Positions 34,901 through 41,203 of a stretch of DNA of 64,000 bases are shown piece after piece. Position 1 is the stretch's first letter. Each line of letters opens with the position of its first letter. Location of the stretch: the NCBI GenBank assembly GCA_902835305.1, contig CADFMD010000004.1, positions 1 through 64,000 on the forward strand. Reading direction: 5' to 3'. A program made the position numbers and the translations under genes. Source of the stretch: Coriobacteriaceae bacterium. Its GTDB lineage: Bacteria > Actinomycetota > Coriobacteriia > Coriobacteriales > Coriobacteriaceae. Below the pieces are notes generated by a model, which saw nothing but the letters and a program-made list of their open reading frames with translations, was not told the DNA's origin and did not search any database.

Positions 34901-36702
34901 AACAGGGCATTCTTGATGACGGAATAGGACAGGCCGGCCGCGATGTCGCCCACCGTGGCGCCTTCCTTTTGCGCCTGCTTGACGCGCGAGTTCATAAAGA
35001 CCGTGCAGCGGCTGCCCAGGTCGACCGGGGCCTTGGCATGGATGGCGGCATCGGCGAACGCGCGCACGTCCATGTTCATGGACACGGCGAAGCTCTCGAT
35101 AAAGCTACCGCAACCCGACGAGCAGGCCTCGTTGAGCATGATGTGCTCAATCACGCCGTCCTTGACGCGCAGGCACTTCATGTCCTGGCCACCAATGTCC
35201 AAGATGAACTCGACGCCGGGCAGGAACGCCTTGGCGCCGCGCAGGTGCGCAACGGTCTCGATTTCGCCCGAGTCGGCCTTGAGGGCCTCGATGAGCAGCG
35301 CCTCGCCGTAGCCCGTGGTGGTCACGTGGCCGATGGTGCAGCCCGCGGGAATGTGGTTGTAGAAATCGGCCATGATGACCTTGGCCGTGCCCAGGATGTC
35401 GCCGTTGTTGTTGCCGTACCAGGTGTGCAGCAGCTGACCGTCCTCGCCCACGAGCGCGGCCTTCATGGTGGTGGAACCGGCGTCGATGCCGATGAACACG
35501 CGGCCGGTGTAGCCGTCGAGCTTGCCCTTGGGGACGACTTCCTGGTCGTGGCGGGTTTTGAACTCGGCAAAGTCCTCGTCGGTGGCAAAGAGCGGATCCA
35601 GGCGCTCGACCTCGGCACCCTGTGTGTCACCCAGGCTGTCGATGGCCTCGATAAGCTGCGGGAACGTGCTGAGCTTATTGGACTCGTGCGCCATGGCGGC
35701 GCCGCTCGCCACAAACAGGTGGGCGTTTTGGGGCACGATACGGTGCTCCTCGTCCAGGTTGAGCGTGAGGTAGAAGCGATGGCGCAGCTCGGAGAGGTAC
35801 TGCAGCGGGCCGCCCAGGAAGGCAACGTTGCCACGGATGGGGCGACCGCACGCCAGGCCCGAGATGGTCTGGGTCACAACGGCCTGGAAGATGGAAGCGG
35901 CCACGTCCTCGGGGCGGGCGCCCTCGTTGAGCAGCGGCTGGACGTCGGTCTTGGCAAAGACGCCGCAGCGGCTGGCGATGGGATAGATGGTGGTGGCGTT
36001 GGCCGCGAGCTCGTTGAGGCCGCTGGCATCGGTGTGGAGCAGGGTGGCCATCTGGTCGATGAACGCGCCCGTACCGCCGGCGCAGGTGCCGTTCATGCGC
36101 TGCTCGATACCGTTGTCGAAGTAGATGATCTTGGCGTCTTCGCCGCCTAGCTCGATGGCGACGTCGGTGGCCGGGATGATGGTCTCGACGGCACGCTTGC
36201 TGGCGATGACCTCCTGGACAAACTCCAGGTCGAGCCACTGGGACAGCAGCAGGCCGCCCGAACCGGTGATGGCGCAGGTCATTTGGGCAGCCGGCAGCAC
36301 GGTCGCAGCGCCCTCGAACAAGTCGCGGGCGCAGGCGCGGACGTCGGTGTGGTGGCGCTGGTACTTGGCGTAGACGATCTGGTTGTCGTCGTTGAGCACA
36401 GCGAGCTTAACGGTGGTGGAGCCCACGTCGATGCCCAGGTGCAGGTTGCCACGAGCGTTCTCGGGGTTGAAGATCGCGCCTTCGGGGGCGTGGGCGGCGG
36501 TGGCGGCTACGGGCTCAGCGGCGGTGGCGGGCTCGCTAGCGACGGACGTCTCCCCTGCCGCGTTCTTGGCATCGGCAACTGCCTCGGCAACTTTCTCGGC
36601 AGCCGCGGTCGCGGCCTTCTGCGCGGCGTCCACCACGGCGGGCGCGGCCTCGCGTGCGGCAGCGACCATGCGGTCCTTAATGCCCTCGACGAGTTTGCTC
36701 AT
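31915..36702 (-). CDS. Giant acyl-CoA dehydratase activase-related protein
   Basis: 1595 residues. After an Ala-rich tail (1-80) come two ATPase domains of the BcrAD/BadFG (HgdC) type. The first has GIDVGSTTVKL (90-100), ELGGEDAK and CAGGTGAFID (C207) with SRCGVFAKT (C246). The second has GIDAGSTTMK (405-414), DIGGQDMK and EACSSGCGSF (C527, C531) with SRCTVF (C566). Next is a cysteine cluster (C688, C691, C695, C714), a DUF2229 region, and a HgdB-like C-terminal part with CPQMAPIHFDL and QTGGGCRATNY. Canonical activases are about 260 residues and donate electrons to 2-hydroxyacyl-CoA dehydratases. This fused family is known from anaerobes but I know of no established reaction for it. It follows a TetR gene by 11 bp. 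Confidence 0.85.
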   Translation of the reverse strand: MSKLVEGIKDRMVAAAREAAPAVVDAAQKAATAAAEKVAEAVADAKNAAGETSVASEPATAAEPVAATAAHAPEGAIFNPENARGNLHLGIDVGSTTVKLAVLNDDNQIVYAKYQRHHTDVRACARDLFEGAATVLPAAQMTCAITGSGGLLLSQWLDLEFVQEVIASKRAVETIIPATDVAIELGGEDAKIIYFDNGIEQRMNGTCAGGTGAFIDQMATLLHTDASGLNELAANATTIYPIASRCGVFAKTDVQPLLNEGARPEDVAASIFQAVVTQTISGLACGRPIRGNVAFLGGPLQYLSELRHRFYLTLNLDEEHRIVPQNAHLFVASGAAMAHESNKLSTFPQLIEAIDSLGDTQGAEVERLDPLFATDEDFAEFKTRHDQEVVPKGKLDGYTGRVFIGIDAGSTTMKAALVGEDGQLLHTWYGNNNGDILGTAKVIMADFYNHIPAGCTIGHVTTTGYGEALLIEALKADSGEIETVAHLRGAKAFLPGVEFILDIGGQDMKCLRVKDGVIEHIMLNEACSSGCGSFIESFAVSMNMDVRAFADAAIHAKAPVDLGSRCTVFMNSRVKQAQKEGATVGDIAAGLSYSVIKNALFKVIKLRDPKEIGSQVIVQGGTFMSDATLRAFEQLTGVHAVRPDIAGCMGAYGAALLARDRAGADGTSTILSAEDIAHLTVTQKHVRCGRCSNNCQLTVNDFGGGRRFITGNRCEKGAGHKKQKTEAPNLFKKKNDLLFNREVLSPDEAPRGTVGIPRALNMYENYPFWHAFFTRLGFSVQLSDQSSKKTYQAGIESMPSESVCYPAKMSHGHVMNLIDRDVDFIWMPCVRWERKEDPTAGNCYNCPIVMSYPTALALNIDEIREQNIEFLYPFVPYHDKTELKRRLYQVLAVDRVADAQAGRGRVRGPKITRSEVDAAVNAAFEADARFHEDIQTMGEEALKWVEDHGGHGIVLAGRPYHNDPEINHALPELISSFGFAVFTEDSLAHLVKPERPIRVVDQWMYHSRLYAVARFVTMRNDLDLIQLNSFGCGLDALTTDQVQEILEASGKIYTVLKIDEVSNLGAARIRIRSLMAALKDQEAERLAEATAAGEAYEQGDAAPVAPSTDAPAFASRKYTFEAQRESASTAWPKVPFTEQMRDEGYTILCPQMAPIHFDLVKEVFRGAGYNLELLPSTDHDAVEAGLRYVNNDICYPSILVTGQIMEAIESGRYDLSKTAVVISQTGGGCRATNYIALIRKALRESGHPEIPVISLSAVALGEDNPGFKITPALLKQAVYAVLFGDVMMQMLYRCRPYEATPGAANALYEEYMVRARKLAPKFNRHNYTKLCREAIRAFDTMPLVGEGTKPRVGVVGEILVKFHPTANNHVVDVIEREGCEAVVPGLLDFFLYSMSNAELQKDELGSSATTRAGMQALIKLVDWMRTPVEEMLEKSRRFEAPERIGTMADKARTVLSVCNNMGEGWLLTAEMLDLIDHGAPNIICTQPFACLPNHVVGKAVIKELRRQHPESNIVAVDYDPGASEVNQLNRIKLMISVAKENMRAGKGFKLEKVAPLAMDEVTGQMRAHDGCVSCGPTSEEAVASVAERLGRGIKK

Positions 36703-36713
36703 TGTCTCTCCTC

Positions 36714-37424
36714 TTAGTTGTTGGACTCGACGGTTGCGGCGGTGTCGACCGTGTCCTCGAGCTGCAAGTTCAATAGCTTCATGCCGTATTCCGGCACGTT
36801 GATATCGATGGGTTGGCCATACAGGTCGCCGGGGCGCACAAAAGCGAGCACCGTCATAATGCGCGCCATGGCCTCGGGCGATTCGGTGAGCCCACGCTCA
36901 AACCAGCGCTGAATCATGCCGACCTCGGCGCTCACGACGTAGGTGACGTAGTAGTCAAAGAACGTGCCCAGCGCCAGGCCCAAAATGCCCGTCTGCGCAC
37001 GCGGCACCACAGCCTCACGCGCGGTGTCGATAATCCTTTTAATGAAGGCCTGGTCGCCGCCCGGACCCAGCAGCGCACCGATTAAGTCGCGGTTGGCCGC
37101 AAGATAACGCAGCAGCTCAACCGAACCGGGCGCCGGCTCGAGCTCATCGATGTTGTGATAGAGATCGGGCAGCTGAGCTGCGGTGATGAGCTCAATGCGC
37201 TCACGGATCTCGGCCAGCAAGCCGTCCTCGATTTGATTGATAAAGTCGGGAATATCGCGATAGTGCGAATAGAACGTGCGGCGCGTAAGGCCAGCACGCT
37301 CGGTGAGCGACGCGACATTAATGCGCGAAAGGTCGCCGCTTTCGGCAAGCTCGCTGGCAAGTGCCTGGCGAAGGGCACGCTGCGAGCGAAGGGACCGGCG
37401 ATCGCATTTCTCGAGCTGGGACAA
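36714..37424 (-). CDS. TetR family transcriptional regulator
   Basis: 236 residues from a TTG start at 37424, supported by aaggagg four bases upstream. The DNA-binding domain (about 15-65) reads LRQALASELAESGDLSRINVASLTERAGLTRRTFYSHYRD, with the recognition helix TRRTFYSHY. The C-terminal ligand domain carries the TetR_C-type segment found in the Firmicutes group. It is 11 bp upstream of the giant activase gene in the same orientation, so they form an operon and the activase is the probable target. Two operator-like palindromes lie upstream. Confidence 0.88.
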   Translation of the reverse strand: MSQLEKCDRRSLRSQRALRQALASELAESGDLSRINVASLTERAGLTRRTFYSHYRDIPDFINQIEDGLLAEIRERIELITAAQLPDLYHNIDELEPAPGSVELLRYLAANRDLIGALLGPGGDQAFIKRIIDTAREAVVPRAQTGILGLALGTFFDYYVTYVVSAEVGMIQRWFERGLTESPEAMARIMTVLAFVRPGDLYGQPIDINVPEYGMKLLNLQLEDTVDTAATVESNN

Positions 37425-37446
37425 GCGTCCTCCTTGTTACTCAGCC

Positions 37447-37490
37447 TGTGCGCTATTGCACAGTGCGAGTATTATTGCACACCGTGTGCA
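37447..37490 (-). promoter_or_regulatory. Two palindromic operator candidates before tetR
   Basis: tgtgc-gctatt-gcaca (37447-37462) and the perfect tgcacac-c-gtgtgca (37476-37490) share the TGTGC/GCACA half-sites. A TTGATG -35-like element overlaps the distal site on the minus strand. Position and symmetry suggest autoregulation by the TetR protein. Confidence 0.6.
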
Positions 37491-37517
37491 TCAACACGTA
37501 AAGGCAATATTTGGGTT

Positions 37518-37544
37518 GTGACAAAGGGACAGTCCCTTTGTCAC
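37518..37544. repeat. Perfect palindrome, 'gggacagtccc' repeat copy A
   Basis: Two 13-base arms gtgacaaagggac and gtccctttgtcac around one A. An identical sequence, including the bases attaxx after it, lies at 38249-38275. Confidence 0.9.
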
Positions 37545-37679
37545 ATTAGGTTGCGCTCAGCTTTTAGAAGCGGCATTGTCGATTGTCCAAAATGTCATTC
37601 GTGGGTAGAATAGTGTCGACGGCAGCCCAAGTTCTGGAAAGCTGGGCAGCGCCGTTGCTTGTTTTAGGGGGTCAACGTC

Positions 37680-37805
37680 TTAACGGCGGCGACCCCTCTT
37701 ACGTTGCTTCGAACGTTGCTTGAGTGCCTCGGAAAGTCCGATAAGCGTCGTGAGGAGCGAGACCAAAGCGGTCAGGAGCTTCACGAAATCAATCAAATCG
37801 GTCAT
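37680..37805 (-). CDS. Small hydrophobic-basic ORF, possible holin-like toxin
   Basis: 41 codons starting ATG at 37805 with a near-ideal ggaggtgat site eight bases upstream, ending TAA at 37680-37682. The translation MTDLIDFVKLLTALVSLLTT continues LIGLSEALKQ and then a strongly basic tail (RSKQRKRGRRR). One membrane helix plus a positive tail is the layout of the putative holin-like toxins of type I systems. Two stem-loops lie just after it (aggggtc/gacccc and agccca/tgggc, about 37620-37690). No antisense RNA promoter could be confirmed. Not homology-tested. Confidence 0.5.
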   Translation of the reverse strand: MTDLIDFVKLLTALVSLLTTLIGLSEALKQRSKQRKRGRRR

Positions 37806-37925
37806 GGGCATCACCTCCCATCAGATGGAGGGCGCTGCCCGGCACATGGAACTGCCGTCAACGATACCGATTCTATCAAAGCGCAGTTAGATATGCGAAT
37901 GTTTGTTCGTATTTCAGAAGATCGG

Positions 37926-37970
37926 AGCTCGGGTATGGCGAAGGAACAGTTCCTTTGCCATACCCGAGCT
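37926..37970. repeat. 22-bp inverted repeat in intergenic stretch
   Basis: Arms 37926-37947 and 37949-37970 match except at one position; the half site includes agctcgggtatgg. Around it, from 37806 to 38248, I see no gene. Confidence 0.75.
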
Positions 37971-38248
37971 TGTCGCCGAACTGCCACCTACATTTTTCGA
38001 GTTATTCGGCCACGCTACTGGTTCTGTATAAATGCACCGCCGGGATTATCTGAGGGTTTTTGTCCTTATTTGAGCGTATACATGCCCATTTGCGCACTTA
38101 CGTCACCGAATCAAACACCATTAGAGGCATGAATGTTCCCGAGAGGGCATCTTTAGCCATTTAACGTCCTCCGACAGGCCGAATAACTCGAAATTTGTTG
38201 GTGGCGAAAGCGTAATAGTCCTATACGCCAAAAGCCGGTATCTCCCAT

Positions 38249-38275
38249 GTGACAAAGGGACAGTCCCTTTGTCAC
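38249..38275 (-). repeat. Perfect palindrome, 'gggacagtccc' repeat copy B
   Basis: Identical to the palindrome at 37518. It touches the 3' end of the HAD gene (stop at 38277-38279) and probably doubles as its terminator. Confidence 0.9.
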
Positions 38276-38276
38276 A

Positions 38277-39134
38277 TTATTCGATGATGGTGCGGGAGTT
38301 CTGCGTGCGCATGGTGGCGAGCATGTGTTTGGGGACGGCGTGGACCATGCAGCTGCCGATAGTTGCGCTCGCGGCGACCTTGGCTGCATCGCTGCCGTTT
38401 TTGGTCGCGTAGCTGTGGCGGAAACGCTTGAGCATGGCGATGTCGTTGCCGCCGTCTCCATAGACCGCGACCTCGTCCTCGGCAATACCGTAGTAGCCCG
38501 CCAGCCAGGCCACGCTCTCGCCCTTGTTGCATGCCACGTCCGTGATCTCGAACATCACCGGATCGAACGGCGCGTTGACCACATGGTCCGAGCGCTCGGC
38601 AAGATATGCCTTAAGGTCACGCTCCAACTCGGGCGAGGTCACACGGCAGTTGATCTTGCACACATCGTGGCGCAGGATGTCACCAATCGACTGGTCGAAA
38701 TACTGTTCCTCGTGATACCCGCCACGCGCACGCATGCCACGCATCACGATGCGCTTGATAGGACTGTCTTTTTTAAAGCCCGCCTGATGCATCTCGAACG
38801 AACCGCTCGAGTACATGCCATCGGGCGTGGAGCAATCAAAGCAAATGTCCGGAAACGCCTTGAGCAGTTCCTCAGTGACTTGCGGATCGATGGTCCAGGT
38901 CTTGAGCACCTCACCATGGCTGTCGCGCACGATGGACCCATTGGAGCAGCAGGCGTCAAGCGCCAGGCCCGTAAAGCCATGCTCGCCGATCGGCAACGTC
39001 GAGCGTCCAGTCGCGGGAACCACATGCAAGCCAGCCCCGGTCAGCTCGCGGATGGCACGGCGGATGGTCCCATCCGCCTCATGCAGTGCGTTCAGCAGCG
39101 TTCCGTCTAAATCACTCGCGAACATCTTGATCAT
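38277..39134 (-). CDS. HAD-IIB (Cof-like) phosphatase
   Basis: 285 residues of the Cof/YbiV type. Motif I is FASDLDGTLL, motif II lies in HVVPATGRS, and motif III/IV is CNKGESVAWLAG ... VAVYGDGGNDIAML. The C2 cap domain sits between motifs II and III. These enzymes dephosphorylate sugar phosphates or cofactors such as FMN and PLP; the substrate is not deducible. Start ATG at 39134 follows ggagagg; ATG at residue 4 is possible. Confidence 0.9.
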   Translation of the reverse strand: MIKMFASDLDGTLLNALHEADGTIRRAIRELTGAGLHVVPATGRSTLPIGEHGFTGLALDACCSNGSIVRDSHGEVLKTWTIDPQVTEELLKAFPDICFDCSTPDGMYSSGSFEMHQAGFKKDSPIKRIVMRGMRARGGYHEEQYFDQSIGDILRHDVCKINCRVTSPELERDLKAYLAERSDHVVNAPFDPVMFEITDVACNKGESVAWLAGYYGIAEDEVAVYGDGGNDIAMLKRFRHSYATKNGSDAAKVAASATIGSCMVHAVPKHMLATMRTQNSRTIIE

Positions 39135-39176
39135 GAGCGTGCCTCTCCTTCGTCTGCACGATATTGTAGACGAGAA

Positions 39177-39205
39177 CGGGCGTGCCCCAAGAGAGGCACG
39201 CCCGT
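39177..39205 (-). terminator. Terminator after the PII remnant
   Basis: Perfect 11-bp stem acgggcgtgcc (39177-39187) with ggcacgcccgt (39195-39205), 17 bases after the remnant's stop codon. It looks like the original gene's terminator. Confidence 0.75.
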
Positions 39206-39221
39206 CAGGCGAAAGATTGTC

Positions 39222-39311
39222 CTACACCGCGGCGGGGCCGTGCTCGCCGGTGCGGATGCGGATGACTTCTTCGACCGGCTCGACCCAGATCGTGCCATCT
39301 CCAACGGTGCC
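39222..39311 (-). pseudogene. C-terminal remnant of a nitrogen regulatory PII protein
   Basis: The minus strand, in a frame with no start codon, encodes GTVGDGTIWVEPVEEVIRIR and then TGEHGPAAV before TAG at 39222-39224. This matches the last 29 residues of GlnB/GlnK (pattern GxIGDGxIFV...VIRIRTGE). Upstream, the same frame continues into unrelated sequence and the stop of the next gene lies at 39395, so the first three quarters of the gene are missing. The preserved terminator suggests a recent deletion. No amtB is nearby. Confidence 0.8.
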
Positions 39312-39394
39312 GTAATCTTGGAAACGGAGCGGCAACGGACGCGAAACCAACGGGAAATACGCAAGCAAGGGAGCCGTGAGCGCGCCCGTCCCAG

Positions 39395-40414
39395 CTAGCG
39401 CCGGAACAGCTCGCGGGCTCGGTCGCGGAGGTCGGTAGCTCGAATGACACCCTCGTAACGATTGATGCGCAGACGCGGGAAGGCGTTAAAGAAGCGTAGG
39501 TCGCGGCGGCTGAGTGACACGCTCGGTACCGGGCGGCTCATGCGCTTGCCGGCAAGGCGACGACCGAGCGACGGACGCGGCATACTCGGCGCGGCATCGG
39601 CCACGCGGCGGGCAGCGAGCGCCAGGCCGCGAGCACCATCCGAGATAAACGTCGGCATCGAAGTCTTCTCGCGCAGGGCATCGAGCGCCGCGTCGCCCAG
39701 CTCGGCCAGCCAAGCGTTAACGGCGCGACCGCGGATATGCGTCTGCGCCACCGAGTCAATCGCCGAATCGGGAATACGTTCGAGCATAGAGTCGGAGGCG
39801 TCGGCAAGCGACTCATTGATGCGGTCGGCAAGGTCGGCACGCACACGCTCAAGCTGATCGGACAGACGCCGCCAGCTCGCCAACGAGCACACCGCATCGA
39901 CCATCATCGCGACCGCGACGATAAAGGCGGCCAAGCGCACGATTAGCACCGGCAGATGGCCAAGCAGCCCCAGCAATGCCGGCTCCACTAAACGGCAAAT
40001 ACACAACGCACCCAAGCCAAACGCGCAGGCCCAGTACAGGCAGATGCGTCCGTGCAGGTTAAACGGCAGATGCGAGTAATCCCAAAACCGGGCACCCGTC
40101 GTTTTTTCCAACAGCACGCCCACGCTATATTCGATCACGCTGCATACGAGCGCGGCAGCGACAAACTGGCTCGAGGCGTCTGGGATTCCACGCAGCAGCA
40201 ACCAGCACGCAATGCCGCCCGCACCGTAGATGGGACAACACGGCCCTAGCAAAAAGCCGCTGTTGGCAAAGCGTCCGTGGTTGAGCATGGCGCAGACTGT
40301 CGACTCCCATACCCAGCCGCAAAAACCGTAGAAGGCAAACGAGAGTACCAGCGCCGAGAGCGGACAGGCGGCAAGCGTCGCGCCGTCAAATGCCATGTCG
40401 ATCGCGGTTCCCAC
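39395..40414 (-). CDS. CmpB-type membrane protein (putative ABC-transporter type IV)
   Basis: 339 residues. The N-terminal half holds about five hydrophobic segments with the family pattern LVLSFAFYGFCGWVWESTVC, NSGFLLGPCCPIYGAGGI and FWDYSHLPFNLHGRICLYWA. The C-terminal half is a long Arg-rich cytoplasmic region. Despite the Pfam name no transport role is established. Start appears to be GTG at 40414, three bases after the stop of the HD gene; the ATG at codon 7 is an alternative. Co-transcribed with the HD-domain gene. Confidence 0.8.
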   Translation of the reverse strand: MGTAIDMAFDGATLAACPLSALVLSFAFYGFCGWVWESTVCAMLNHGRFANSGFLLGPCCPIYGAGGIACWLLLRGIPDASSQFVAAALVCSVIEYSVGVLLEKTTGARFWDYSHLPFNLHGRICLYWACAFGLGALCICRLVEPALLGLLGHLPVLIVRLAAFIVAVAMMVDAVCSLASWRRLSDQLERVRADLADRINESLADASDSMLERIPDSAIDSVAQTHIRGRAVNAWLAELGDAALDALREKTSMPTFISDGARGLALAARRVADAAPSMPRPSLGRRLAGKRMSRPVPSVSLSRRDLRFFNAFPRLRINRYEGVIRATDLRDRARELFRR

Positions 40415-40417
40415 CGT

Positions 40418-40975
40418 CTACCCACTCCTCTTTTCGTTCGATTCTTTGCTCGAGCCGTCACTCGGGCCCTCGTTCAAATCGTTCGCGCCGCCTTTGCGCG
40501 GCAGACGGCCGGCAATCGTCTCGCGCAGTGCGCACCATTTATCCGCCAGGCACACAATCCATGCCTCACGACACGTCGGCGGCACCGGTACCAGCGGAAA
40601 CATATGCCGTACGATAATATTCCGCTCGCGCGGCGTCAGCTCAAAATCTTCCTCCGCACGCGCCAAGGCAAAAAACGGGTGACGAAAGCCATGCAGTCGA
40701 TGGCTTGAGTCGGGATCGTGCCAGTCATAGAGAAAGTAATCGTGCAGCAGGGCCCCGCGCAGCAGCGATAAGCGGTCGACGGAGATACCGACGCGGCCCA
40801 GGCGCTCGGCAAAGGACAGACTTGCCCGCGCTACCGAGGTCACATGCGTATAGACCGTCACATCGCCATGTTGGATAAACTCATGCATCAGGTCCAAGCG
40901 GCCCGCCTGGGCAAGCTGACGGGCGGCATCGTCGACCTCGCGCGCGATTTTCTCGGCACGAACGGTATCGGACAT
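40418..40975 (-). CDS. HD-domain phosphohydrolase
   Basis: 185 residues. The HD signature is GALLHDYFLYDWHD, with later histidines in HRLHGFRHPFFALARAEED and RHMFPLVPVPP, fitting a metal-dependent HD hydrolase. The W-C-A-L region near the C-terminus (LADKWCALRETI) is usual in this small group. Nucleotide substrates are common for HD proteins but not shown here. The gene ends three bases before the CmpB-like gene, so the two form an operon. Start ATG at 40975. Confidence 0.82.
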   Translation of the reverse strand: MSDTVRAEKIAREVDDAARQLAQAGRLDLMHEFIQHGDVTVYTHVTSVARASLSFAERLGRVGISVDRLSLLRGALLHDYFLYDWHDPDSSHRLHGFRHPFFALARAEEDFELTPRERNIIVRHMFPLVPVPPTCREAWIVCLADKWCALRETIAGRLPRKGGANDLNEGPSDGSSKESNEKRSG

Positions 40976-41203
40976 GCGGCCTCCTTCCGGCGGCGCTCGG
41001 CGGCAAGCCGCGGCCTGCGCGCAATGAATAAAATCATCATCGAATTTACCAGTATGGCATCGGACAAAACGTTTTGCCCCACCAGTTGGCGAATTACCGC
41101 GCCGCCGTCACATATCAAACGCCAAAATGTGCGAGACTGTCTTGTGCAATTGTGCCGGCCGAGGGAGTGCCGGCGCACGATTCGCATGGAGTAACCCACA
41201 ACG

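Noticed and set aside
31858..36150. A 1430-codon open frame on the plus strand opposite the giant activase gene
   Set aside because: It is a codon-bias shadow of a GC-rich gene: no ribosome site, no recognisable domain, His/Val/Leu-rich translation, and the minus strand carries clear ATPase motifs throughout.
39131..39450. Two short minus-strand frames (77 and 81 codons) in the PII remnant area
   Set aside because: Both are out of frame with the recognisable PII tail and have no ribosome site or motif.
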